DNA of 50,926 bases, taken from assembly GCA_011321935.1 (NCBI GenBank), contig DROJ01000326.1, forward strand, positions 1-50,926, read 5' to 3'. Positions within the stretch are counted from its first letter, which is position 1; every line of letters starts with the position of its first letter. Made by a program: the position numbers and the translations under genes. The DNA comes from Bacteroidota bacterium (GTDB lineage Bacteria > Bacteroidota > Bacteroidia > Chitinophagales > Saprospiraceae). Under the pieces are notes generated by a model. That model worked only from the letters and a program-made list of their open reading frames with translations, made no database searches and was not told where the DNA came from. Shown here piece by piece: positions 34,014 to 43,187 of the stretch.

Positions 34014-36947
34014 ATGGACATGCACTTATCTTGGAAAAAGGATTTCATCAGCCTCCTTATGCTCTTTGCTTCTTTTGCGGCCTTGTCGCAAGGCGACCCT
34101 CATATGCTAAGTTTGGAAATCGAAAAATTGTCCCGATTGGCAGGAGACGATTCGCAGGCTGCGGTTGAGTTTGCCGATTCGCTCTTGGCCGTTTTGCCCG
34201 ATGGGCGGGAACGGGAAAGGGGGGAGGTGCTTTTTCAAAAAGGACGGGCCGAGGATAAGCTGAAAAAACATGAAACCGCTCTGGCCGATTTAAAACTGTC
34301 AAAGAAAAAACTGGACGGATATTCTTTGAAACCCGACAGCCTAAAAGCAGAGGTACTATTTTTTACAGGAATTGTTTTTACCGAATTGCATGAATACGAC
34401 TCCTCACTTGTATATTTCAATAAATCCATTGATGTCAAGACCAAAATATATGGAGAGCACAGTCGGCAAGTTATATTGGCCCTTAATGTTTTGGGGGGCC
34501 ACCATGCCGGGAAAGGAGATGTGAAATCTTCTTTGGCCGTGCGGTACAAAGCACTTGGACTGGCTGAGAAAACACCGGGAGCGGAAGTCGAACTAGTGAA
34601 GTTGTATAACAACCTAGGCCGGCTGCACCTTATAGAAGGGGATTATGAAAGGGCCTTGCCCTTTTTTTCAAACGGTTTGGCACTCAATAAAAGAAAAGTA
34701 AAGAACCCGTTTTTCCAATTTGTACTGTGCAAAAACTTGATAGAAATATATGGGAAAATGGGACAATACGAAAAGGCTTTAAGTTTTGCCCATTCAGTTG
34801 ATTCCATTTTCCAACAACATCCCGACATGAAAAGGCACCATCAATATTGGACTGCCCTGGGGGTACTGTATTTTGATATGGGGAAAATTGATTCGGCATT
34901 GTATTGTGGGAAAAAAGCCATTGATGAAGCATTAAAGGACAAACCTGTAAACGAACGTTTCATTTCGGGCAACCTTACCGACCTTGCCAATTATTATCTT
35001 TCTATAGAACAATATGACAGCACAGAAATATGTGCAGAAAAAGCTATCGAAATCGAAACAAGGCTGATCGGCGAAAAGTCCCGTGATGTGGCGGGCAACT
35101 TTCGGCGCAGGGGGCTGGCCGCAATGGGCAACAACAATATTGAAAATGCAAAGGGCTTTTTTATCAGCTCGCTCAAAGCCAACAACTTCAACGGCAGCCT
35201 TTTTGAAATCCTAGATTACAACGAAGCCATACTCACTTTTACAGAACTTGGAAAACTATATTTTGGAGAATACAAAACAACGGCCGGTGCCAGCAACCTT
35301 ACCGAGAGTTTTAAATGGCTTGAACTGGCCGACAGCGCCCTCACATTTAGACGGCGGGAACTGTACAACATCAACAACAAAGACCGCCTTACTGAATCTG
35401 CGTCGGTTGTCTATGAAACGGCCATTCCCGTCTGCCTGCAATTGCAAAAACTGACGGGCCGCAAAACCTTTTGGGACAAGGCTTTTTATTTTTCCGAAAG
35501 GAGAAAGGGCATTGGCCTATCAGAAGCCTTCCAAGGCTGGCGGGCAGCATTGGACGCAGGCGTGCAGGCCGAGTGCATGGAAGAACAAGGCGAACTCTTG
35601 GAAGAGATTGCTTCCCTGCGGCACCAGCGCAGAAACAGGGTTCGCCAAAAACCAGATTTGGGCGTGAGCCAAACAGCAATACTTGACCGCCAGATCAAAG
35701 AACTCACCCTCCGCTTCGACTCCCTCCTCACCACCGTCCAACAAAGCTGCCCCCTCCTTTCGGCATTAAAAAAACAAGAGCGCACCGTGAGCGCAGGCGA
35801 GTTGCAGGACTGGTGCAAAAACGCCCAAACGGCCATCCTCGAATATTTTTTGCTGGAAAACAGCCTGGTCATTTTTGCCATCAACGACAGCGGCCTGCGG
35901 GTGGAGGAAGTCCCCCTCCCCGGTGGGTTCACGGCGCTGCTCGGGCAGTTCCGGCAATCCATTTCAGCGGTTGACATTTATGAGGACGACCAAAGGGCCG
36001 AGCAACTGCTCGACCAATACCGGCAATCTGCCCACCGGCTGTACGATATTTTGGTAAAACCCGTGCAGCCTTATTTGCGGCAGCGGCTGATGGCAGTGCC
36101 GGACGGCATTTTGGACTACGTGCCGTTTGCCGCCCTGCTCGAAAAAGAGCAGCCCGGCGAGGGGCTTTTTGAGCTGGGCAGCTACCCCTACCTCGTCCGC
36201 CGGCATTCCATTGGCTACAGTTACTCGGCCACTTTGCTGCTGCAAATGGAAGAGAAGCAGCACATCTGGCCGCCGGAGCAAAGCTTCTGTGGTATCGCCC
36301 CCGACTTCAGGGGACCGCAGTGGGGGGCTTATGGCCACCGGGGCGCCGTTGACGACGACCTGCAGCTCCTTTACAACATGCCCGAAGTGGACTCCCTGCA
36401 CCGACTGCTCGGCGGGGTTGCCCTCACGGGCAGGTCGGCCGTCAAGGATTCGCTGATGGACAACCTGTTCAGCCGCATCCTGCATTTTTCCACCCATGCC
36501 TTTGCTTTCGATGTCAACAGTGAAAACTCTTACCTCGCCCTGCACTCTGAAAAAGAGCCCGATGAGATGGCCCCCCTCTACCTCTGGGAGATCATGCACC
36601 TCTCGCTCAGTACCGACATGGTTTTCCTCAGTGCCTGCCAAACGGGCCTGGGCCGCCTCACCAAAACGGAGGGCATCGTCAGCTTGGCGAGGGCATTCGC
36701 CTTTGCCGGCACAAAAAACATCCACGCCACTTTGTGGAGCATCAAGGACGCCCCCGAAGGAGTAGGGCTAGTTTTGGGTTTTTATAAAAACCTCTATGAA
36801 AAGGGGCTGCCAAAGGACGTGGCCATGCAGCAGGCACAGCTTGCTTTTTTGGAAAAATACAAAGGGACGGAATTTGCCCACCCGCATTTTTGGGCAGCCT
36901 TTATCGGCATCGGCGACCGCTCAGCGCTGTTCAGCGGCAAGAAGTGA
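34014..36947 (+). CDS. TPR-CHAT domain protein (caspase-like peptidase)
   Basis: The product is 977 residues. An N-terminal hydrophobic segment (FISLLMLFASFAALSQG) looks like a signal peptide. Tetratricopeptide repeats occupy about 40-400, followed by a helical linker and a C-terminal CHAT domain at about 680-970. The caspase-like dyad is present: His828 in ILHFSTHAFAF and Cys875 in VFLSACQTGLG, with GIVSLARAFAFAGTKNIHATLW after it. CHAT domains are cysteine peptidase folds that cleave partner proteins when the TPR part senses a signal. The gene converges on, and ends 9 bases from, a sigma/anti-sigma pair, an arrangement that suggests a regulatory link. With a signal peptide the enzyme would work outside the cytoplasm; the substrate is unknown. 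Confidence 0.9.
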   Translation: MDMHLSWKKDFISLLMLFASFAALSQGDPHMLSLEIEKLSRLAGDDSQAAVEFADSLLAVLPDGRERERGEVLFQKGRAEDKLKKHETALADLKLSKKKLDGYSLKPDSLKAEVLFFTGIVFTELHEYDSSLVYFNKSIDVKTKIYGEHSRQVILALNVLGGHHAGKGDVKSSLAVRYKALGLAEKTPGAEVELVKLYNNLGRLHLIEGDYERALPFFSNGLALNKRKVKNPFFQFVLCKNLIEIYGKMGQYEKALSFAHSVDSIFQQHPDMKRHHQYWTALGVLYFDMGKIDSALYCGKKAIDEALKDKPVNERFISGNLTDLANYYLSIEQYDSTEICAEKAIEIETRLIGEKSRDVAGNFRRRGLAAMGNNNIENAKGFFISSLKANNFNGSLFEILDYNEAILTFTELGKLYFGEYKTTAGASNLTESFKWLELADSALTFRRRELYNINNKDRLTESASVVYETAIPVCLQLQKLTGRKTFWDKAFYFSERRKGIGLSEAFQGWRAALDAGVQAECMEEQGELLEEIASLRHQRRNRVRQKPDLGVSQTAILDRQIKELTLRFDSLLTTVQQSCPLLSALKKQERTVSAGELQDWCKNAQTAILEYFLLENSLVIFAINDSGLRVEEVPLPGGFTALLGQFRQSISAVDIYEDDQRAEQLLDQYRQSAHRLYDILVKPVQPYLRQRLMAVPDGILDYVPFAALLEKEQPGEGLFELGSYPYLVRRHSIGYSYSATLLLQMEEKQHIWPPEQSFCGIAPDFRGPQWGAYGHRGAVDDDLQLLYNMPEVDSLHRLLGGVALTGRSAVKDSLMDNLFSRILHFSTHAFAFDVNSENSYLALHSEKEPDEMAPLYLWEIMHLSLSTDMVFLSACQTGLGRLTKTEGIVSLARAFAFAGTKNIHATLWSIKDAPEGVGLVLGFYKNLYEKGLPKDVAMQQAQLAFLEKYKGTEFAHPHFWAAFIGIGDRSALFSGKK

Positions 36948-36956
36948 CAGCCGTTT

Positions 36957-37862
36957 TCACCAACGGATTTTTGCCACCTTTGCATGGGCAAAATGGCCGG
37001 GCACGGCCAAAACGGCAGCCTTTTCTTTTTCATATTCTTTTTGGTAAATGTCGTACCGGGCAAGGTAGGCCAACAGCAGGTACCATTGGGCTTGCTGTGT
37101 ATAGATGGAGGGCTTTTCCGCTATGGGCCGGAGGGTTTGTACCGCCTGCCTGTAATTTCCCGATTCAAAATAGAGCCGCCCCAGCACCAGTTTCAGGCGG
37201 CTGGAGTTGGGGCGTTTTTTGGCGAGTGCCGCCAACCGTTGGATGGCCTGCCGCAGGTTTCCGGTCTGGTAAGCTTCATCGGCCGCTAGGAGGGCAGCGG
37301 CTAAGCTGTCGGCACCTGCCTCGTTGCCCCGCAGGAGGTCTTGCAGGGTGGACAGTGGTTCATAGTGTTGGCGGGCAATGTCGGCATGGGCTATGGGGGC
37401 ATTGGGGGCAGGTTTTGTGGGAACGGGTTGGATGTGCTTTTTTTCAGGGGACGGGGAAATGGTTTTTTCGGGCCGGGTTTTTATTTGCCCGGGGGGCAGG
37501 GCGGGGCTTTCCTTTTTTGGGGGCTTGACCGCTGGGGCAGGGACTGCTTTTTCATTTTTTTTGGTGAAAAAGAAAATAGCGGCGGCAAGGAGCATGGCTG
37601 CGCCAATGGCCATGGGCCACCAAGGTTTTTTTTTTGTTGAAATGGGCTTGGTGGGGGATTGGGCGTCCCATTCGGCCATTTTCTTGCGGAGGTCGCTGGC
37701 CGTTATTTCCTGCATGACCTGCTTTTGGAATTTGCAGACCTCCCATTCTTCGGCCATGACAGCGTCCTCACTGGCCATTTTTTCCAAATGCCCATACTCC
37801 GATGGCGACAGCTTTCCCTGTAGGAATTTTTTCATCAATTTTTTAACTTCTCTCCTGTTCAT
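36957..37862 (-). CDS. Anti-sigma-like membrane protein with TPR domain
   Basis: The product is 301 residues. The cytoplasmic N-terminus (MNRREVKKLMKKFLQGKLSP, then YGHLEKMASEDAVMAEEWEV) resembles the anti-sigma-like proteins that follow ECF sigma genes in Bacteroidota, without a zinc motif. One membrane segment WWPMAIGAAMLLAAAIFFF (about 81-99) leads to a Pro/Lys-rich linker and an external TPR-like region (about 165-290: AYQTGNLRQAIQRLAAL, LYFESGNYRQAVQTLRPI). It lies 93 bases after the sigma-factor gene on the same strand. Anti-sigma function is inferred from position and topology, not from a defined domain. Confidence 0.7.
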   Translation of the reverse strand: MNRREVKKLMKKFLQGKLSPSEYGHLEKMASEDAVMAEEWEVCKFQKQVMQEITASDLRKKMAEWDAQSPTKPISTKKKPWWPMAIGAAMLLAAAIFFFTKKNEKAVPAPAVKPPKKESPALPPGQIKTRPEKTISPSPEKKHIQPVPTKPAPNAPIAHADIARQHYEPLSTLQDLLRGNEAGADSLAAALLAADEAYQTGNLRQAIQRLAALAKKRPNSSRLKLVLGRLYFESGNYRQAVQTLRPIAEKPSIYTQQAQWYLLLAYLARYDIYQKEYEKEKAAVLAVPGHFAHAKVAKIRW

Positions 37863-37955
37863 TAGATTTTATTCTAAAATTTTTTGTAGGAAGCCTTTTC
37901 AAAAGCAGTGAATTTGGACGGTTTGTGTGCTGGCGCGCACAAATCCGAATAAGGT

Positions 37956-38519
37956 CTATTTTTTCATTTTTTTTGGGGTGAACATTTTTTTCAATTTGCC
38001 CAAGCAACGGTACAAAGTGTTCTGCGTGTATTTCACGTTCGGATGACCAAGCAGTCCGGCTATCTCCTCATTGGTATAGCCCAAGTTGTAATGCAGTAAA
38101 ACTTCTTTGCATTTTTCGGCAAGTGTCCCGATGACCCCAAGTACTAACTCCATCCTTTCTTTTTTAAAATATTTAGCTTCCAAGTCGTCGTCGGCACACA
38201 TTTCAAGAATGCCCTCCAATGAGAAATCTGGCTTTTTCTTTTTAATCTTATTCCTCCAAAGGTTTTTCGCAATGCCAATGATGAAGGAACTAATGGAACT
38301 GTCTCCCCTGAACTCCCCTTCCCTGATTTTCCTGTCGGCAATAATGAAGGCTTCGTGGCAAATACCAAGACCGGATTCCCTATCTCCCCCCTCTTTCATC
38401 ACATGTGCAATAACGGCCTTTTGCACATGGCAGTCATCTGCTGTGTAAAGGTGGTGCAGCGCCTCTACCCTATCTTCAGGGCGGCCTTTGATTTTGCTTA
38501 TCAATATATTGTCGTTCAA
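37956..38519 (-). CDS. ECF-type RNA polymerase sigma factor
   Basis: The product is 187 residues. Region 2 is seen in EAFIIADRKIREGEFRGDSS and SFIIGIAKNLWRNKIKKK, the promoter-melting and -10 recognition helix. Region 4 is a helix-turn-helix, LLHYNLGYTNEEIAGLLGHP, followed by NTLYRCLGKLKKMF. There is no region 1 or 3, as expected of group 4 sigma factors. It leads a probable two-gene unit with the anti-sigma-like membrane protein; the CHAT peptidase is convergent beyond. Target promoters are unknown, though its own upstream region (38520-38795) is the natural place to look for autoregulation. Confidence 0.85.
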   Translation of the reverse strand: MNDNILISKIKGRPEDRVEALHHLYTADDCHVQKAVIAHVMKEGGDRESGLGICHEAFIIADRKIREGEFRGDSSISSFIIGIAKNLWRNKIKKKKPDFSLEGILEMCADDDLEAKYFKKERMELVLGVIGTLAEKCKEVLLHYNLGYTNEEIAGLLGHPNVKYTQNTLYRCLGKLKKMFTPKKMKK

Positions 38520-38855
38520 GTGCTGGTCTCCAATATGGATGGTTATTTATAGGTGTGCTGGGGTGAGGATTTTCCTCAAAGGAAGAAAAATTTTGGGGAA
38601 ATTGAGAATTTTTGTTGAGATAGGACACTGATTGTAAGGAGCCACAACCAAATCCTGATATATAATTAGGCAGGGTAAATGTGGCGTGGCAGGAATCTGA
38701 GAGTAATTAAGGGTGCTGCCTTTTTTCTGTGCATGGCAGCATTTGGATTCTCCTTGTGAAGAAATTCAACGTCAGTGAAATAATTTAAATATATTTTGAA
38801 AATATTATCTAAAACACATTTCAACATCAATCTAACTTGCCGGAAAATTCAGGCC

Positions 38856-40649
38856 ATGTTACAGAAATCATTTTTGGACAGCATTTATATAAAGCTGATA
38901 TATATACCGATTTTGGTGGCAATCCTTTTAGCCCTTATGATAAAAGGAATTGACGAAAATATACGGGATAAAGTATCAGAAGATGCAAAGAAGGAGACTG
39001 TATTTTTTTTGCGAGAAAAAATAATGCCGCTGATAGATACCTCAATAGTTAAATATGGTTACATCACTGAAGGAGTATATGATACTTTGAACGAAATCAA
39101 GAGAAAAACAAAACCCGTTCATGATAGCTATTATTTTTCGGTGAGTGTGGATTCTTTAGTTGTACTCCAACCCGACTCCAATCTTTTAAAATTGAATTAT
39201 TATTATATTAATCCAATAGATAGTCTCGCCTATGATGCCGAGATGAAGCTGAATCCAAAATACCGGCATATAAAGGTCAACCATCAGAATGTTTCTCAGT
39301 ACAAAATTTTAAGAAAAGCATTGAAGTTCCTAGAAAAGGACTCTATGCCTATTTTTAACTATACGGAAATAATCAACGATACACTTTACGCCCCAATCAT
39401 ATCATACATAACCAAAAGTGTTGACCAAAAATATTTGGTGCAGGCTTCCTATAAAAAAAATAAAAAAGAAAAACAGACATACCCCGTAATGCGGGCATTG
39501 ATCAGGTCGCCAATAATCAAAGATAAAGACCTGGACTGGTTAATATATATAGCGCTGTTCTTATCTGTCGTGTTTTTCTTGTTTTTTAGAAATGTCGATA
39601 AAAAGAACAAGGAACTGCTCAGGGTGAACAAAGAACTGGAGGATTCCAAAAAAGAACTGAACATTCAAAAGATGGAAAGCGAACAGTACCTCGCAGCTCT
39701 TGACAAGGCGCCATGCGGGATTGTAATTGCAGATGTAAACGGCATTATCAAAAAATGCAACCAAACATTTATAGAATGGAATGGGGGCGAAGACGTAGTG
39801 GGAAGAAAAATCCAAGATGTGACCCATGTTCTGGACTTCATGAGTTTATGGAATTCACTAAAAAGAAAGGTTGCAAACAAAGACAATACGCCAATAAAGT
39901 ATTTTTCAAGTCTCAAAGAAAAAAGTACGCATACCTCAATATCATATGACATCGACACAAATTCTGTGATATGTATAGAAGCAGATGTTACGTCCCTGGC
40001 CAATAACTACGATAATATCAGGCACAACGTAAAAAATTATTTGGATAAAATACATGACGTACTCAATGCGGCATTTTTAAATGGAAAACAAAAAATCAGC
40101 CAAGCAAAACTTTTTGGGGTCATCAATTCTGCTTTGGTAACCCTGTCAAGGGCTAAATTGCTCTTGGAAAACCTGGGCTCGGAGTTATCTGATAATTCTA
40201 AATCTGAAAATGGTTTTGATATATGTTGGCTGGTCAATGAACTCATTACTTTTTATTTTAAAGATACGGTTTTTGTCCTTAACGTCAATATTTCCAACGA
40301 ACTGTACCACATCCAAATAGATGCTTCGCAGGATGCAATAAGACTGGTGTTGCAGAACCTGATACTCAACAGTATCGCAGCTTGTGAGGAAAGCAGCAAC
40401 CGGGATAACAAAATCATAATCAGGGTTGCAGAGGAATATGAAAGTCATTGCCTGATAGAAATATTGGACAACGGTAAGCCCCTTGCCGATTATGATGTTT
40501 TCAACAAGATGGTGGACAAGTCACAAGGGATGGGCCTGAAAATAATAAAAAGGACAATAGAGCAACAAGGAGGAGAGTGCATAGGATTTGTCCAACCCAT
40601 TGAATCCGGATTTAAATCTTTTCAATTCAAACTCATGAAAAAACTATGA
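38856..40649 (+). CDS. Sensor histidine kinase with extracytoplasmic domain and PAS domain
   Basis: The product is 597 residues from the ATG at 38856 (an AGG precedes it; a TTG 60 bases upstream is possible). The order is: first membrane helix (IYIPILVAILLALMI), an external sensor domain of about 200 residues, second helix (WLIYIALFLSVVFFLFF), a coiled coil, a PAS domain (APCGIVIADVNGIIKKCNQT), a dimerisation helix with putative phosphoacceptor His390 (IRHNVKNYLDKI) and an ATPase domain. The ATPase has N-box LILNSIAAC, G1 EILDNGKP and G2 KSQGMGLKIIKR. The stop overlaps the response-regulator start by ATGA, so they are translated together. The H-box is not the common HE/HD-P type. The stimulus is unknown. 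Confidence 0.85.
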   Translation: MLQKSFLDSIYIKLIYIPILVAILLALMIKGIDENIRDKVSEDAKKETVFFLREKIMPLIDTSIVKYGYITEGVYDTLNEIKRKTKPVHDSYYFSVSVDSLVVLQPDSNLLKLNYYYINPIDSLAYDAEMKLNPKYRHIKVNHQNVSQYKILRKALKFLEKDSMPIFNYTEIINDTLYAPIISYITKSVDQKYLVQASYKKNKKEKQTYPVMRALIRSPIIKDKDLDWLIYIALFLSVVFFLFFRNVDKKNKELLRVNKELEDSKKELNIQKMESEQYLAALDKAPCGIVIADVNGIIKKCNQTFIEWNGGEDVVGRKIQDVTHVLDFMSLWNSLKRKVANKDNTPIKYFSSLKEKSTHTSISYDIDTNSVICIEADVTSLANNYDNIRHNVKNYLDKIHDVLNAAFLNGKQKISQAKLFGVINSALVTLSRAKLLLENLGSELSDNSKSENGFDICWLVNELITFYFKDTVFVLNVNISNELYHIQIDASQDAIRLVLQNLILNSIAACEESSNRDNKIIIRVAEEYESHCLIEILDNGKPLADYDVFNKMVDKSQGMGLKIIKRTIEQQGGECIGFVQPIESGFKSFQFKLMKKL

Positions 40650-41479
40650 CCATGAAAGTATTAGTAGCCATTGTTGATGACAACGCAGAAGTCAGATCCC
40701 GTATTAAAGCCGAATTGACAAAGCGGCGCCAAGGTGACATTGTCAACCTTGACGTGAGGATAATTGACGGTGAATTTGACCACCCTGACAAATTGATCGA
40801 ATATTTAGAAAACAACAAAGAGGACAGGAACAAGTGGCCGGATTTCATCATACTCGATGCAGACTATACCGTGGGTCTTGCCGAAGCAAACCTTGACGAA
40901 TGTATTAAAGCTGTCCATCGGATTAACGATCTTAAGAAAAAGGAAGATTTTAAACACTTAAAGAACACCCGTATTATCATATTGTCAAATCATGCCTCCA
41001 ACCGGAACCTGTTCAGGGGGGTATATAGATATATTGATTCTTACATTAAAAAGGAAGAGTATAAAACAAGATTGTTTCATGCAATCCATCATTTGTGGTG
41101 CGGGGACAAGAATACAAAGTACTTTCATGTTTTTCAACATTGGAAAGACGAGGAAGAGGGTAAGTTGTCTGAGATGCAGTGGAGAGAAAAGTTCTCTGAC
41201 GGAAGGACAATACCTGAAAACACGAAAAAAATATGGGATTGCATTTTACACGGTGAGACCAATATACCCACTACTTTGGAAATTGCTGCCAGTACCGTTT
41301 CAGCAGCCAAGGATGTGATTTTTAATCATTTAATCAAGCAAAGTAGTTTGCAATCATTTTATGAAAGAAAAAAGAAAAACATTGACAAAACCTGGGCTAT
41401 ACTAATGATTTGCACCGAACTCAGGCATCCTACCATTATGAGCCATTTGAAAAATTGTGGCATAGAATTAAAAAAATAA
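40646..41479 (+). CDS. Response regulator with unrecognised output domain
   Basis: The product is 277 residues. The N-terminal receiver (about 1-145) has VAIVDDN (acidic pair Asp11/Asp12), FIILDADY with probable phosphoacceptor Asp71, IILSNH and YIKKE (conserved Lys). The C-terminal 130 residues (from about SEMQWREKF) are helical, with LEIAASTVSAAKDVIFNHLI as a possible helix-turn-helix, but they match no output class I know. It overlaps the kinase gene by four bases. The cognate pairing is therefore firm, the output mode open. The DUF2007-like gene follows after 9 bases and is likely in the same transcript. Confidence 0.8.
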   Translation: MTMKVLVAIVDDNAEVRSRIKAELTKRRQGDIVNLDVRIIDGEFDHPDKLIEYLENNKEDRNKWPDFIILDADYTVGLAEANLDECIKAVHRINDLKKKEDFKHLKNTRIIILSNHASNRNLFRGVYRYIDSYIKKEEYKTRLFHAIHHLWCGDKNTKYFHVFQHWKDEEEGKLSEMQWREKFSDGRTIPENTKKIWDCILHGETNIPTTLEIAASTVSAAKDVIFNHLIKQSSLQSFYERKKKNIDKTWAILMICTELRHPTIMSHLKNCGIELKK

Positions 41480-41488
41480 GAAAGTAGT

Positions 41489-41827
41489 ATGGAAAAACGA
41501 CAGCCAGTAAGAATTGCCACTTTTGGCCTGACCGACAACCCTTCCCTTGACCTGTTCGAGGCACTGCTCCGAAATGCAGGTATTGCATTCGAAGTTAGGG
41601 GCAAATATGGAATGACGGTCAACCCCATCCGTAGCGCAGCGCTAGGTGGTGTGGGCATATACGTTGATGAAGATGATGCGGCGTATGCCAGAGAGTTGTT
41701 CATGGATTTTCAAAAAAGAAACGGAATAGGGCAGGAAGAAAGTAAAGCAGGAAATGGTTGTATCATTGCATTGGTTCTGTTTATTGTTTTGTTCGTTATA
41801 GGTATGTTGTTCGTGAACTTTGGTTAG
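41489..41827 (+). CDS. DUF2007-like protein with C-terminal membrane segment
   Basis: The product is 112 residues. The N-terminal 75 residues resemble the DUF2007 putative signal-transducing fold (FEALLRNAGIAFEVRGKYG, GGVGIYVDEDDAAYARELF, a ferredoxin-like alpha/beta pattern). A linker leads to a single membrane helix, IIALVLFIVLFVIGMLFV, ending at the C-terminus, so it would be tail-anchored with the domain in the cytoplasm. It lies 9 bases after the response regulator, suggesting a third component or target of that system. Function is unknown. Confidence 0.7.
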   Translation: MEKRQPVRIATFGLTDNPSLDLFEALLRNAGIAFEVRGKYGMTVNPIRSAALGGVGIYVDEDDAAYARELFMDFQKRNGIGQEESKAGNGCIIALVLFIVLFVIGMLFVNFG

Positions 41828-41841
41828 TATTGTCCCCTTTT

Positions 41842-42054
41842 AGGAACGGTGAAAAAATAAATTGCGGTTCTTGGGTGAATTACCTGCCTGCCGGCAGGCA
41901 GGTTTTTTTCTCTAACGAGGCCCCGATGTAAAATCGGGATAAACTTCAAACGCAGGCATAGCAGGGCTACGGCGTCCCGAAATACTTCGGGATTAACAAA
42001 GTTAGAGGAGAAAAGAATCAGCCAAGAATCGTAATTTATTATTTCACCGTTCCT
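41842..42054. mobile_element. Miniature inverted-repeat element, copy A
   Basis: Imperfect terminal inverted repeats of about 37 bp (outer end AGGAACGGTGAAA, then AATAAATT) bound 213 bp without coding capacity. The interior holds a perfect 20-bp palindrome plus seven T (41883-41909), which can serve as terminator for the DUF2007-like gene, and shorter hairpins around 41917-41995 including GGCATAGCAGGGCTAC. A TTA triplet on each side may be the target duplication. Copy B at 49426-49587 shares the ends and the internal CATAG..CTA..TTAACAAAGT motifs. Confidence 0.7.
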
Positions 42055-42184
42055 TATATTTTTCCTGACAAATGAATATTTTTTGTTCTGTGAAAAAATT
42101 AAGCTGATAAAAAATAATTATATCTGCATACAATCTTGGTTTGGAAGACTTTTGGGTCATTGTTTAACCAAAAACATTCGCCCA

Positions 42185-42391
42185 ATGAAAAATTCAAAAT
42201 TCTCTTTCCCGTACTACGTATTGCCAATTTATGCCTTTTTTGTTTTTTGTAGTTGTAAAGCTGAAATGCCACAAAAGCAGCTCCCTGTAATTGGCGTCCC
42301 CGTGAAGGATGAAGCCGTTTCCGATTCTATAGATTATAAACCCGTAGAATTATTGCAAGATGACAAGACGAGGTCGGTACACGGTATTTAA
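42185..42391 (+). CDS. Small putative lipoprotein
   Basis: The product is 68 residues from the ATG at 42185: a hydrophobic leader (YYVLPIYAFFVFCSC) with a lipobox-like FCSC, then a short soluble part (VGVPVKDEAVSDSIDYKPVE). A longer frame from 42083 would put the leader inside the protein. It resembles in layout the small lipoprotein at 44511: both end within ten residues of a HG(I/V) segment. No family is recognised. It follows miniature element copy A, whose right end lies 130 bases upstream. Confidence 0.55.
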   Translation: MKNSKFSFPYYVLPIYAFFVFCSCKAEMPQKQLPVIGVPVKDEAVSDSIDYKPVELLQDDKTRSVHGI

Positions 42392-42402
42392 ACCTCGTAT
42401 AT

Positions 42403-42504
42403 ATAGCAATCCGAATTGAAAATAGAAAACCTATATTTTGATAAAATCAGCAATTGTTGATTTTATCAAAATATACATTTTCTAAAATGATTTAGGGTTG
42501 CTAT
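42403..42504. repeat. Palindromic element with 18-bp perfect core stem
   Basis: Core arms TATATTTTGATAAAATCA (42432-42449) and its complement (42458-42475) form a perfect hairpin. Outer ends ATAGCAA (42403-42409) and TTGCTAT (42498-42504) are also complementary, with partial pairing between. The decamer CTCGTATATA stands at 42394-42403 and 42514-42523 on either side, possibly a duplication but not flush with the right end. The gap 42392-42767 holds nothing else I can name. Confidence 0.65.
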
Positions 42505-42767
42505 AATATGCCGCTCGTATATACTCATTCAATAAAAACCAAAACATTTTGCCTGTTTTGAAAAAAAATCAAACATTAGATAATAATTTCATATTGCGGA
42601 AAGCCCATTCTCTGCGGACTTTTATGACATCAAATAATCATTTCTTAACCTAAAAAATGGCTGTTTCATTAAGCAAGAAACTTAATAGCATGCTGAGTTT
42701 TTCTTACTTAATTATCTTTTCAGAATTACTGTCAAGATCGAAAAGCCGTTTATTAAAATTCAAAAAG

Positions 42768-43187
42768 ATGAAAGTTACAAAAAAATTAATTGGATTTCCA
42801 TGTTTGATTATGGCTTTATGTTTCTTTTTTACAGGCCAGATCACCGCTCAAAATCTTAATCCGCCTTCATATTTGAGATATGAATGGAAAAGAACTGGTA
42901 ACATCGGCGAAGGCTGGAATGAATATGAAATTGGAGGTACCCAAAGGTGTAAACTATATCTCAAATGCGGGAAAATAGTCAATGCAACATATGACTGGGA
43001 AGTCGGAGAGGTAATCCAAAACTCATTCCGTGTGGGTTACCAAAAATCAACCCCAACCCCCTTTTTAAACCCTCCCATTGAAGCTGTTGGTACAATTAGG
43101 GCACGAGTGCGGATAAGACGAGGCAATCAAGTATCGGTCTGGAAGGAAATAACATTTAATGCACCAGGAGATTGTTTTATTGATTAA
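42768..43187 (+). CDS. Secreted protein of unknown function
   Basis: The product is 139 residues from the ATG at 42768, chosen because MKVTKKLIGFPCLIMALCFF continues into FTGQITAQN, a standard signal peptide with cleavage after the ITA. The mature part (about 110 residues) is predicted beta-rich with two or three Cys (RCKLYLKCGKI ... PGDCFID), possibly disulphide bonded. A longer frame from 42657 would add 37 residues of different composition. It is first of three similarly sized exported proteins in a row. No family is recognised. Confidence 0.65.
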   Translation: MKVTKKLIGFPCLIMALCFFFTGQITAQNLNPPSYLRYEWKRTGNIGEGWNEYEIGGTQRCKLYLKCGKIVNATYDWEVGEVIQNSFRVGYQKSTPTPFLNPPIEAVGTIRARVRIRRGNQVSVWKEITFNAPGDCFID

